Below, one piece after another: positions 27,569-35,995 of a stretch of DNA of 64,000 nucleotides. Each line of letters starts with the position of its first letter. Within the stretch, counting starts at the first letter, position 1. Location of the stretch: assembly GCA_003116855.1 (NCBI GenBank), contig BEWT01000003.1, forward strand, positions 1 to 64,000, in the 5' to 3' direction. Below the pieces are notes generated by a model. The model did not search any database. It had not been told where the DNA came from and saw nothing but the letters and a program-made list of their open reading frames with translations. A program made the position numbers and the translations under genes. The DNA comes from Desulfurococcaceae archaeon AG1. Lineage in GTDB: Archaea > Thermoproteota > Thermoprotei_A > Sulfolobales > AG1.

Positions 27569-28852
27569 TCAAAGACTATATAGCTCGGAACTCTGGATCA
27601 TATGATCCGAGGCTCTTCTCGTCTTATACCAGTCAACCTTTCTCATAAAGATCGCTAGCACGGCCGCTACTGACATAAGGATCCAGTATAGGGGTATTGC
27701 AAAGGCATGGATAGCAAGATCGATTCCTCTCCTAGGACCTTTATTGTTCGCAACAGCCAGCATTATAACAAGTAATGGTAGTAAACCCTCTATGAATAAT
27801 ACTATAAGCATGGATCCGTAGGGGGCTAATGTGTTGGTGATACCATTATTAGCACTAGATCCGCTATCATGGGTAGAGCCTCTGGCTATATAGGACATCG
27901 TCATCAGGATCGTTATTACTGATAGGACTAGCGATGTTACAGCAACTATAGGTCCTAGATAACCTATAGATGCTTTAAGCCTTTTCCTACTCCCATAGAT
28001 TAGGATCCTGGCTAGACATTCGAGATGACCCCTATACCATCGTATCCTCTGCCTAATATGGCTTGTGATATCTAGAGGTGCAGCCTCCTCTACATAGGAG
28101 TCTAGCAACCCGATCCTATATCCCTTCTCGAAAAGGAGGAGGGAGAGGTAGGCATCCTCCGCGAGCTTCTCCGGAAAACCGCCAAGCCTCTCCAAAACCT
28201 CCTTCTTTATATAGAGCCCTTCACCGCTCAGGGGTACGTGGAAACCAGCCTTTCTCAGAGCATTTATTATTAGGTCGAACCATATAACAGTATCTATATA
28301 GATCATTTTGCCCAGCACCCCCTCACCATATCTATAAACCCTAACACCCAGAGCATCGTAACCCCTACTGCTCATGAGCCTTACAGCCTCCTCAAGCTGG
28401 TTCTCATCAAAAGAATCATCGGCATCGTATACAGCTATTATGCTACCAGAAACCCTATCTATAACCTGGTTGAGAGCCCTAGCTTTAGAACTCCTCCCAC
28501 CCTTAACAATATAGATCCTAGCATCAACCCCCCTGCTTCTTAGAAATTCAAGAGCTTTTTCAGCACCCCTTAGAGTCTCTTGATCCTCTTCCTCTACTAT
28601 GAGCCATACCTCATATAGATCCTTGGAGTATCTCTGCTTAGCAATGCTTGAAACAGTCTTCATAATAGATCCTGGTTTCTCCATGTATAGAGGAACGAGG
28701 ATAGATACTCTATGCTGCCTACCACTATGCTCGTTACTAGTCTGAGATGGTTTCTCGTAAGAGCCACGCTCCCTGCTAACGCTATATATAGCCACCCATA
28801 TTAGGGCGCTAAAGCCTAGGTAAGTTGAGAGAAGCACCATTTCAAGTGACAT
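27569..28852 (-). CDS. Membrane glycosyltransferase, family GT2
   Basis: 427 residues. One N-terminal membrane helix is followed by a GT-A catalytic domain: VSILVPLYMEKPGSI, the nucleotide-sugar motif AVYDADDSFDEN (DxD type), SGEGLYIKKEVLERLGGFPE, AEDAYLSLLLFE and RQRIRWYRGH (Q-x-x-R-W). Three or four C-terminal membrane helices follow. This layout is that of processive, cellulose/hyaluronan-synthase-like enzymes making surface polysaccharide. It is downstream of rpoL on the same strand with a 100-bp gap. Confidence 0.88.
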   Translation of the reverse strand: MSLEMVLLSTYLGFSALIWVAIYSVSRERGSYEKPSQTSNEHSGRQHRVSILVPLYMEKPGSIMKTVSSIAKQRYSKDLYEVWLIVEEEDQETLRGAEKALEFLRSRGVDARIYIVKGGRSSKARALNQVIDRVSGSIIAVYDADDSFDENQLEEAVRLMSSRGYDALGVRVYRYGEGVLGKMIYIDTVIWFDLIINALRKAGFHVPLSGEGLYIKKEVLERLGGFPEKLAEDAYLSLLLFEKGYRIGLLDSYVEEAAPLDITSHIRQRIRWYRGHLECLARILIYGSRKRLKASIGYLGPIVAVTSLVLSVITILMTMSYIARGSTHDSGSSANNGITNTLAPYGSMLIVLFIEGLLPLLVIMLAVANNKGPRRGIDLAIHAFAIPLYWILMSVAAVLAIFMRKVDWYKTRRASDHMIQSSELYSL

Positions 28853-28952
28853 GTATCATTACCAATGATGATTTGTCAAAGGAGATATATTTCATAAACC
28901 CAGGCGGGGTAACGAATACTATAGATGCTGTTTTACAAACCAGCAATAAGAT

Positions 28953-29246
28953 CTATAGGAGCTTCTCTATAGCTTCTTTGAGATTCTGGGCGTAAGTTTT
29001 AGCCTCTATAAGGATCTCTATGAGCACGTCAACAGGATCTCTCGTCCCGTCTGTTATGATAACAACCCTCGGCTGCGATGTTTGGGGATGATCCACGATA
29101 TATGCGGCATAGCTTACATAGGGTTTCCTAATAGCTAGCTTGGATATTAGGTTAGGTATTCCATGCTGATCCCCTGTTAGTGTGAATATAAGCTCTCTAT
29201 CGTTTCTCTTCTCAATCTTGATCCTCGGGATCAGGTCTATAGACAT
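28953..29246 (-). CDS. rpoL: DNA-directed RNA polymerase subunit L
   Basis: 97 residues, the length of archaeal RpoL (Rpb11/AC19 homologue). The diagnostic pattern ELIFTLTGDQHGIPNLISKLA corresponds to the L/Rpb11 helix that dimerises with subunit D, and YAAYIVDHPQ is the following strand motif. The C-terminal helix (ILIEAKTYAQNLKEAIEKLL) is present. It partners Rpo3 in assembling the polymerase core. Confidence 0.92.
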   Translation of the reverse strand: MSIDLIPRIKIEKRNDRELIFTLTGDQHGIPNLISKLAIRKPYVSYAAYIVDHPQTSQPRVVIITDGTRDPVDVLIEILIEAKTYAQNLKEAIEKLL

Positions 29247-29307
29247 TGCCCCTTCCTATAAAGCTAGCGTAACCAGCTATATATTTATAAAGCAGACCTC
29301 GGATCCT

Positions 29308-29925
29308 TTATCTAATGATCTGGAGCACTATTGATATAGCTATAAGGGCTACCGCTATATAGAGTATCCTTAACGATGGATCACCAATATAGATGCCAAC
29401 CTCCCTCGGGATCTTCTTTACAGCCTGCCTCTGAACAACCTTCTGAGGCTCTTGATAGGATAGCTCGAGCTCCGAGTCCCTGTCCAGGAAAACCTGTTTC
29501 TGAACAGCGATATTCCCCTCTATAGATAGCCTCACAATATACTCCCCCTCGGCTAGGTTAAACGCGTTCTCCTTAGGATTAACCCTCTCCTTCTCGGAGT
29601 AGTTGCTACCTATCACCTCTACCACGGCGTCTTTAGGTATATTCTTACCCCTTACCTTGACAGAAAGCCTATAGATCCTGGGCTCTCTGAGCCATCTCGG
29701 CTCAACTAGATCGTGACCGAGAACCCTCTTTCCATAGCTGTTTATCTCATCAACAAGATCCCTATAGATCTTATAGATCTTCATCTTGGTCTCGTAAGGA
29801 GCACCAGATCTTAGAACTATAACGCTATAGCTACCCTTAAGCATTTCAAAGGACTCTACCACTATCTCCTCGCTACACATACCGTCAGAGGAACCGCAGG
29901 ATCTCCACATACTATCCCTCAGCAT
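29308..29925 (-). CDS. Tail-anchored protein of unknown function
   Basis: 205 residues from ATG 29925. It is a soluble region with a PEGA-like beta segment (AVVEVIGSNYSE, FNLAEGEYIVRLSIEG) and a C-terminal hydrophobic tail (residues 184-203, SLRILYIAVALIAISIVLQI), suggesting a tail-anchored protein facing the cytoplasm. The frame stays open for 43 more codons upstream (to 30054) without any ATG, GTG or TTG, and a TATA (30072-30080) would start the mRNA at its very beginning; a non-canonical upstream start is therefore possible. Located between the wHTH-DUF4097 gene and rpoL. No known family. Confidence 0.6.
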   Translation of the reverse strand: MLRDSMWRSCGSSDGMCSEEIVVESFEMLKGSYSVIVLRSGAPYETKMKIYKIYRDLVDEINSYGKRVLGHDLVEPRWLREPRIYRLSVKVRGKNIPKDAVVEVIGSNYSEKERVNPKENAFNLAEGEYIVRLSIEGNIAVQKQVFLDRDSELELSYQEPQKVVQRQAVKKIPREVGIYIGDPSLRILYIAVALIAISIVLQIIR

Positions 29926-30129
29926 AGCAAGTGTGTTCGCAACCTCCCTCTCATAGTTATCACTAGGATCTAGAATGCTTATGTATTTGTTGATAATCCT
30001 GGATATTATGTAGTGAAGATCAATCTTCCTGCTTATACCAGCAACCCCAAAATACTAATGGGATAGAGATTCTTAAATAAACACATAGAGGAAATCGATA
30101 TAGACAGGATCTCTAAGCAATAGGCGCAG

Positions 30130-31560
30130 CTAGCCCTCTCTAGGCTTGACTGAGACGTTAACAAGACCCCCCATAACATCTGCACCGATTCTCAGTGTCC
30201 CCCTAGGACTCTCAACCCTGGCTAGAGCCTCATCTATATCGATCCTAGCGAACCCTCCTGTTCTTGAGACACGGCTCTCGACCCTGATCGTTTTTGGAAC
30301 CCTTGCCCTCAGATCCAGTATCCCTCCAGAGACATCGAGATCTATCGATGATTCTTCTCCGAACTCGCTGTATGATAGATCGAGCGTTACTTTACCACCA
30401 CTAATCTCTAGCTCAACGCTGGAAGCCCCCATATCTGTTGAGGATATATTAGCAACCGAGCCTGTGAAATGACCTGCTATCCTCTTAACCCCGCTGAGGC
30501 TTATATCGATATACCCTCCACTTGCATCGAGATCCAGCGCCTCCAACCCGGTCTTAGGGGTTTCTATGATTGCCTCGCATCCCGAGAGATCTATGCTTAA
30601 CTCTCCGTCGTCTAGATCTAGATCGTATTCACACTTACTCCTCCACCCACCCCTCTCGTATATAGTCACCACCACATCGCCTCTATCGCTCGGGCTAATC
30701 CTAGCTATGCCCCCGCTCATATCTATCGATATGCCTTTAGCGTTGGGGAAAGACTCTTTCAGGAGTAGAGCGCCCCGCTGCCCGAGATCCTTATCCTCAA
30801 TAGATCTTAATATCGGTGCCAGGCTCTTCATAACGTTAGAGACAGCGCTAGAGACTATGCTGGAGATAAAAGCGCCTAGAGAGCCTAGAAAGGGGCTTAG
30901 TATAGCAGCATGCCCTCCACCCTCCTTTCTATCCTTGCTAGTGATCCAGAACACATCTCTACTTTTAAGCTGGGCTATCGGCAAGATCTTATCGGGTACT
31001 CTTAGCGTGAACACGTCTCTTATACTCTCCACAACCTCATCAAACAACTCTGGCTCCACATCATCGCCTACCTTAACCTCGAATACATCTGTTATGATTA
31101 GCCTCCTCCCCTGAGCCCTGATCCTCTCAAGCATATCCCTATTCACGGTGAGCGAGAACATATCGCTTATAACCACAGGTGTGCCAGGCGTAACCTGGTT
31201 CCGAGGCTCAGCAGGTTTAGCCATGCTTGGGGTTTCAACAATCCTTTCAGAAGATCTCTTCTCCTCATCCCGCTTTATACTCTGCTTACCAGCACCTTTT
31301 ATAATATTATAGGCCCTCCATCCAAGCTCTGTTAGCTCGTAAACACCTTTCTCGTTCTTTCTTATAAAACCAGCCATTCTTCTTAGATGAAACGTCATTG
31401 TACCAGTGTCGCTCACACCAGCATCATCCATAAGCTCTGTAAAGCTCCTAGGACCCTTCTCAGCTATGCTCTCAATTATCTTCCTCCTGATCCTGTGACT
31501 CGCTACCAGGAAGATCCTATCGATATCCTCATCCCCACTATACTCCTCCTCACCCACCAC
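30130..31560 (-). CDS. Winged-helix regulator fused to a DUF4097-like beta domain
   Basis: 476 residues from GTG 31560. Residues about 10-95 form an ArsR-like winged helix (RIRRKIIESIAEKGPRSFTE, GTMTFHLRRMAGFIRKN). A linker and a middle alpha/beta part (ITDVFEVKVGDDVEPELF) follow. The last 200 residues are repeated short beta strands of the type IDMSGGIARISPSDRG, LDASGGYIDISLSG and LEISGGKVTLDLS, matching DUF4097 (adhesin-like) solenoids. No membrane segment is seen, so it is likely a cytoplasmic DNA-binding sensor. It is divergent from an ABC exporter, with four TGACGAG boxes in between, which suggests it controls itself and the exporter. Confidence 0.75.
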   Translation of the reverse strand: MVGEEEYSGDEDIDRIFLVASHRIRRKIIESIAEKGPRSFTELMDDAGVSDTGTMTFHLRRMAGFIRKNEKGVYELTELGWRAYNIIKGAGKQSIKRDEEKRSSERIVETPSMAKPAEPRNQVTPGTPVVISDMFSLTVNRDMLERIRAQGRRLIITDVFEVKVGDDVEPELFDEVVESIRDVFTLRVPDKILPIAQLKSRDVFWITSKDRKEGGGHAAILSPFLGSLGAFISSIVSSAVSNVMKSLAPILRSIEDKDLGQRGALLLKESFPNAKGISIDMSGGIARISPSDRGDVVVTIYERGGWRSKCEYDLDLDDGELSIDLSGCEAIIETPKTGLEALDLDASGGYIDISLSGVKRIAGHFTGSVANISSTDMGASSVELEISGGKVTLDLSYSEFGEESSIDLDVSGGILDLRARVPKTIRVESRVSRTGGFARIDIDEALARVESPRGTLRIGADVMGGLVNVSVKPREG

Positions 31561-31583
31561 GATCCCCTAGTCATCGTAAGGGA

Positions 31584-31677
31584 CTCGTCATGAATATATC
31601 TTTCTGACGAGATCCTTCATCAAAAACCCCGGAGAGTTTGACGAGACCACCCAACCTATGGGTTTATAGGTGACGAG
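31584..31677. promoter_or_regulatory. Four TGACGAG boxes in a divergent promoter region
   Basis: TGACGAG occurs on the plus strand at 31605-31611, 31639-31645 and 31671-31677, and on the minus strand at 31584-31590. The outer two lie directly after the TATA elements of the two divergent genes: GATATATTC on the minus strand at about 31590-31602 and GTTTATAGG on the plus strand at 31661-31669. Binding there would block both promoters. The regulator encoded next door is the obvious candidate. Confidence 0.6.
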
Positions 31678-31704
31678 CCTCTCCACACAACAACGGGGAT
31701 TGCA

Positions 31705-32613
31705 TTGGGATCCGGGGATGCTGTTATAGCCGAGGGTCTTGCAAAGCAATACCCCGGCGGTGTTTGGGGGGCTAAGAGTGTGAGCTTCTCCTCAAACTAT
31801 GGGGAGCTGATCGTTATCCTAGGTCCTAACGGGGCTGGGAAGACTACTACTATAAACATGTTAACAACACTAATCAAGCCGAGCGGGGGTAGGGGTCTTG
31901 TTGGTGGATATGACATCGTGAGTGAGCGTGACAAGGTGAGAAGGATCGTGGCCCTCATGCCACAGGATGCTAGTATGAGTAGTGATTGGACACCCTATGA
32001 GGCTGTCAAATGGTATCTCGTAGCAAGGGGCTTTAGCATAAGCGATGCTGGGAGGGAGGCTAGGGTGTGGCTTGAGGAGATGGATCTATACGATGCTAGG
32101 AATAGACTCGGATGGTGGCTTAGCGGTGGTCAGAGGAAAAGGGTTCTCGCAGCTATGGTGCTCGCAACAAGAGCCCCTGTGATCTTTCTCGATGAGCCTA
32201 CAAGTGGTGTAGATGTTGAGGGTAAGTATAAGGTTTGGAGCGCGATTAGAAGGGCTTGTAGAGATGCTAGGGCTGTGATATATACTACCCACGATATGAG
32301 GGAGGCTGAGCTTGTTGCCGATAGGGTTGTCATGATCGGTGAGGGTAGAACTATAGTTATTGGAAAACCAAAGGATCTAGTCGATGGACTACCCTTTAAA
32401 TATAAGATTGTCTTGAGGGGTAAGGCTAACCATCCAGAGGGCTTGGTTGCAGAGATTAGTGTGGGGGATATCACGATAACATATTATAGGGATAGGAGCG
32501 ATGCTATAAGAGCCCTGGATTCGATAGAGACGAGCGCCTCTATAGAGCCTGTATCGCTGGAGGATGCTTATCTATACTATGTGAAGATGAGGGGTGGGAG
32601 TAGATGGGCCTAA
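31705..32613 (+). CDS. ABC exporter ATP-binding subunit
   Basis: 302 residues from TTG 31705. Walker A (GPNGAGKTTT), signature (WLSGGQRKRVLAAMVLA), Walker B (VIFLDEPTSGVD) and switch histidine (IYTTHDMREAE) are intact. It belongs to the CcmA/drug-and-Na-export subfamily that pairs with ABC-2 permeases. The C-terminal 70 residues form the small extra domain common in that group. It overlaps the permease gene by 10 bp. Transported substrate unknown; control by the neighbouring wHTH-DUF4097 protein is inferred from the boxes upstream. Confidence 0.92.
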   Translation: MGSGDAVIAEGLAKQYPGGVWGAKSVSFSSNYGELIVILGPNGAGKTTTINMLTTLIKPSGGRGLVGGYDIVSERDKVRRIVALMPQDASMSSDWTPYEAVKWYLVARGFSISDAGREARVWLEEMDLYDARNRLGWWLSGGQRKRVLAAMVLATRAPVIFLDEPTSGVDVEGKYKVWSAIRRACRDARAVIYTTHDMREAELVADRVVMIGEGRTIVIGKPKDLVDGLPFKYKIVLRGKANHPEGLVAEISVGDITITYYRDRSDAIRALDSIETSASIEPVSLEDAYLYYVKMRGGSRWA

Positions 32614-33335
32614 TAGCGTTTCTAAGAGGAGTAATAGGTGTTGCCAGGCTCGAGAGCGCGTGGATTGTTAGACAACCCTCATGGATGATCCAGGTAATAT
32701 TGATCATGATGGGCTTCGTAGTACTCCTCTGGGCCTGGGGAGGTGTGAGGGGCCTAGGGTATATGATATCGGGCTGGATGATCGCCAGTGCTTTCTCCAC
32801 AGGCGTAAACATAATGGGACAGATTGTTGGGTGGGGTAGGGTTACTAGGGTTATTGATCTCTTCATAGTATCACCCATAACCCCTATAGCCTATTTCACA
32901 GGCTCGTTGCTCGGCAGCCTCGCGATATTCCTAGTCGACGTAGCGATCTTCACATCAATAGGGCTCTTAACAGGCTATCTCTCCCTAGTAATCTATAGCC
33001 TGATCGCTTCGCTATTGGTGCTCCCAATAGGTGTTCTTCTAGGACTCTCAATAGTGTTTCGAGTGAGAAAGCCGACAAATATAAGCGCTATAACAAACCC
33101 CGTAGCCTCCATAATATCCTTCCTACCTCCAGTCCTCTACCCAGCATCAATCCTACCAGAACCTTTGAATGTAATAGCATGCCTAGCACCAACAGCGGCT
33201 GGAGCTGAGCTGGCAAGGGCTGTTAGTGGTCTCGGCTCCTCGCTAGATCCCTTACTACTAACCGCTATACTGCTAGCATGGATAGCCATTCTAATCACAA
33301 TATCCAGAAGGATCGTCCTGTGGTCTTTAGAATAA
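32604..33335 (+). CDS. ABC-2 type exporter permease
   Basis: 243 residues with six predicted membrane helices, the usual ABC-2 layout. The conserved segment between helices 5 and 6 (SIISFLPPVLYPASILPEPLNVIACLAPTA, shortened view: FLPPVLYPASILPEP) is the family hallmark. It overlaps the ATPase gene by 10 bp. Together they form a homodimeric or heterodimeric exporter. Substrate not indicated. Confidence 0.88.
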   Translation: MGLIAFLRGVIGVARLESAWIVRQPSWMIQVILIMMGFVVLLWAWGGVRGLGYMISGWMIASAFSTGVNIMGQIVGWGRVTRVIDLFIVSPITPIAYFTGSLLGSLAIFLVDVAIFTSIGLLTGYLSLVIYSLIASLLVLPIGVLLGLSIVFRVRKPTNISAITNPVASIISFLPPVLYPASILPEPLNVIACLAPTAAGAELARAVSGLGSSLDPLLLTAILLAWIAILITISRRIVLWSLE

Positions 33336-33505
33336 AACGCGAACTAGCTAGAAACACAGATATAGACCAAATATCAAATATAATATATAGATGAGGAGTT
33401 TTTCGGGGACCTGATCGGTGAGGAAGCGGTTATCCACCGACTATAAAGCAAACACTATTTGATAACTAAACATCCCATCTATAGATAAAAGCTGATGGGT
33501 GTGGG

Positions 33506-33517
33506 AAAAAAGAAAAA
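33506..33517 (-). terminator. T-rich terminator of the surface-protein gene
   Basis: On the minus strand TTTTTCTTTTTT begins about 9 nt after the TAG at 33526-33528. Confidence 0.5.
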
Positions 33518-33525
33518 TGTTAGCT

Positions 33526-34800
33526 CTACTTAGGATAGCCTCTAAAGATACCCTGTGTAGTTGCTTGAAGCGAACCTACAGTAGCCTTAGCAGTGTCTAT
33601 AAACTCTTTGTATTTCTGGTTAGCGCTATTGGTTTTATCGAAATAATTAGTGGGTATGGTTTCACCTATCCCGGCAAATTTAGTCTTCACAGACACGGCT
33701 ATTGTATCGCCTGGTGCGAAGGAGCCGCCTGGCAATACCGATATTGGGATTGTTACTATTAGTTTCTGGCTAAACCCTGGGAAAGATCCTGTTGATGAGA
33801 CGCTATACGTAACACCTGGCGTGTTGGTTATCAATGTTCCCCCACTGCTGGTGCATGTAGGACCAAAGGGCCATGCCGAGCCGTAGGGGAACCCAGACGG
33901 TGTTGAACCCTTATACACACATACATGAACATTGCCTGTTGGAGAACCGCCCCAATCAGGATCCATCTTCCAATCCACGGATATATTGATCTCTATGAGT
34001 ATGGTGCCGCTGGTGAAAGGTACACTGCCTATGTTTCTAAGCACTATGATTTCTACTACATGTCCTGGACTAGATGACGTGGCTTTTCCTTGGGGATTAA
34101 TATTTATGGAGACATTGTATGCACCGTCAACATCGGTTGTAAGCGGATTTGCGTTTGTATCTGAGAAGTACTTCGATAGATTAATCGCTGGCTGCGGTGG
34201 TGGAGGTGGTGTTGTGGTTGTTATGCTTAGAGCGAATTTGAACTTGATCTGGAATATATATGTTGAGTTTTCTGAGGCGCTCTGGTTAACATGAACCTTA
34301 AGTATTGAATCGACACTCTCCCCTGGGTCTAACGGGTATCCGATGTATATTCCAATCAGCTCTATGTCGAGCGGTAATATGCTAGTCTGGTTAGGGCTTC
34401 CTGGAGGCTGAACTGGGAGTATGAACCACTCGATCAGTCTTACCGGAAGCGTCCCACTGTTGATTATCGTGAAGTTAACTGTGCACGTATAGCTTGGATA
34501 CCCATTAATAATGGTTACGCTTAGATCGAGATCATTATCACCACCACTATTAGTATTAGGCTCTTCCTCATCCTCGATCTCAACTAGTTCTGCGGTACAT
34601 GTTGCCACATTTTTATCATACCCAGGATCTATAGTGCCAGGCGGATCGTCTGTTGAGAAGTTATCAAACCTCACATCAACATCGCCAGGATCTATGAAAG
34701 CCTTTATCTTAAGACCATCACTCCACATAGACACAGCTAGCCCCATAATCGCTAGTATCATAAGCATTGAAGATGCTCTTAGCAGATAGCCTGTTCTCAA
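33526..34800 (-). CDS. Secreted two-domain surface protein, TasA/camelysin-like N-terminus
   Basis: 424 residues. A signal-type hydrophobic helix (LLRASSMLMILAIMGLAVSM) is followed by WSDGLKIKAFIDPGDVDV, a pattern like the start of TasA/camelysin and archaeal bundling-pilin proteins. Two beta-rich halves are joined by a TTTTPPPPPQP linker. Both halves have multiple sequons and cysteines (for example CTAELVEIEDEEE, PTCTSSGGT). A donor-strand filament subunit is possible; a plain S-layer-associated protein is the alternative. It is a single gene with its own terminator, divergent from an EamA transporter. Assignment rests on one motif and general design. Confidence 0.55.
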   Translation of the reverse strand: MRTGYLLRASSMLMILAIMGLAVSMWSDGLKIKAFIDPGDVDVRFDNFSTDDPPGTIDPGYDKNVATCTAELVEIEDEEEPNTNSGGDNDLDLSVTIINGYPSYTCTVNFTIINSGTLPVRLIEWFILPVQPPGSPNQTSILPLDIELIGIYIGYPLDPGESVDSILKVHVNQSASENSTYIFQIKFKFALSITTTTPPPPPQPAINLSKYFSDTNANPLTTDVDGAYNVSININPQGKATSSSPGHVVEIIVLRNIGSVPFTSGTILIEINISVDWKMDPDWGGSPTGNVHVCVYKGSTPSGFPYGSAWPFGPTCTSSGGTLITNTPGVTYSVSSTGSFPGFSQKLIVTIPISVLPGGSFAPGDTIAVSVKTKFAGIGETIPTNYFDKTNSANQKYKEFIDTAKATVGSLQATTQGIFRGYPK

Positions 34801-34840
34801 AATATCACCAATTATTGATCAAGTTAATAATGCACATATC

Positions 34841-34878
34841 ATTAACAACACAGATGACACTCTAGTTTATTAACAACA
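34841..34878. repeat. Direct repeat upstream of the surface-protein gene
   Basis: ATTAACAACA occurs at 34841-34850 and 34869-34878 in the divergent region. A CCCTC-GAGGG inverted repeat lies just after (34884-34899). Possible regulatory sites, weak evidence. Confidence 0.3.
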
Positions 34879-35030
34879 TTGGCCCTCGACATAGAGGGTG
34901 AATAACCCCTTAGATAGGGTTCATGATCAAACTCTAAACTCTATTTAGCTGTTAATATCATAATCCCTAGTCGGGGGTAAGGTTAAAAGCAACCAAGAGT
35001 CGCGGGGATGCTCTTCTCGGTGATATAGCA

Positions 35031-35840
35031 TTGGCTCTTGTGCTAGCCCTCTTCTGGGGATCTACGTATCCTATTATAAGGGTTGCTGGAAGTCCTAGCC
35101 TGATTCTTCTTGGGAGGTATATTATATCTGCAGCTATATCGATGGCTATTCTCGTAAGATTCAGAAAAGATCTCGGTAATCAGGTTCACACAAAGCTCTC
35201 AAAGATCCTAGCTTCTGGAGCAGGCAACATGGGTTTTGTTGTGTGTATGTACTATGCCCTTCTCTATATACCCTCGGGTCCTGTGTCTGCCATAATATAT
35301 ACATATCCCCTCCTGATTCTCCTTATATCTGGTCTCGCAGGATACTCAGGGATAAGCTCTAAAACCGCTCTTGGCTCTCTCACGGCATTCGCTGGGGTTC
35401 TAACAATCTATGCTCCATCACAACTCGATATTAGTGGAACCCTCTTATCATTCCTAGCAGCAGTGTTTTTCGCGGTATCTTCTGTGATTTCCTCCAGGAT
35501 CCCCATAGATCTTGTAATCCTCACCGCTATTCAGAACATAATCGGGCTCCCCATAGCGGTAGCTATATATATTCTGGCAGGAGATAGCACTGGGATCGAT
35601 GTAACTCGTGTTATTGCTATAGTGCATCAGGGGCTTGGGGCTTCTTTCCTAGCTTATATAGCTTGGTATAGGCTTCTAACAAGATCCATAGGTGTTGCTT
35701 CCTCGATAGTCTATATGGTTCCGGCAGCAACCTATATAATGGCCATACCAATAGCTGGTGAGACGCCCACATTCTACCAGATCCTAGGGCTAATTCTTGT
35801 GCTAATAGGAATATATATAGCTAGGAGAAGGGGATCTTAG
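35031..35840 (+). CDS. EamA/DMT-family transporter
   Basis: 269 residues, about ten hydrophobic helices in two repeated EamA halves (LALFWGSTYPIIRVAG near the N-terminus; SVISSRIPIDLVILTAI and GASFLAYIAWYRLLTR in the second half). The family exports amino acids or other metabolites. The start is TTG 35031, the first canonical codon in frame, with GGTGAT six bases upstream; the preceding in-frame residues (RGDALLGDIA) resemble the usual start of the family, so an unusual upstream start cannot be excluded. Substrate unknown. Confidence 0.85.
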   Translation: MALVLALFWGSTYPIIRVAGSPSLILLGRYIISAAISMAILVRFRKDLGNQVHTKLSKILASGAGNMGFVVCMYYALLYIPSGPVSAIIYTYPLLILLISGLAGYSGISSKTALGSLTAFAGVLTIYAPSQLDISGTLLSFLAAVFFAVSSVISSRIPIDLVILTAIQNIIGLPIAVAIYILAGDSTGIDVTRVIAIVHQGLGASFLAYIAWYRLLTRSIGVASSIVYMVPAATYIMAIPIAGETPTFYQILGLILVLIGIYIARRRGS

Positions 35841-35995
35841 ACAACCTAAGATTGAAACTAGGATCTATTATTTAATTACATGACAGGGCAAGATACATAC
35901 TTCTCAACACCAGGTGTAGTAAAAATCCTAACCCATAATATATCGCTGACGAAAACGAGCGAACTCGTGGCAGAGTTAACACTCAAGATAGAGTG

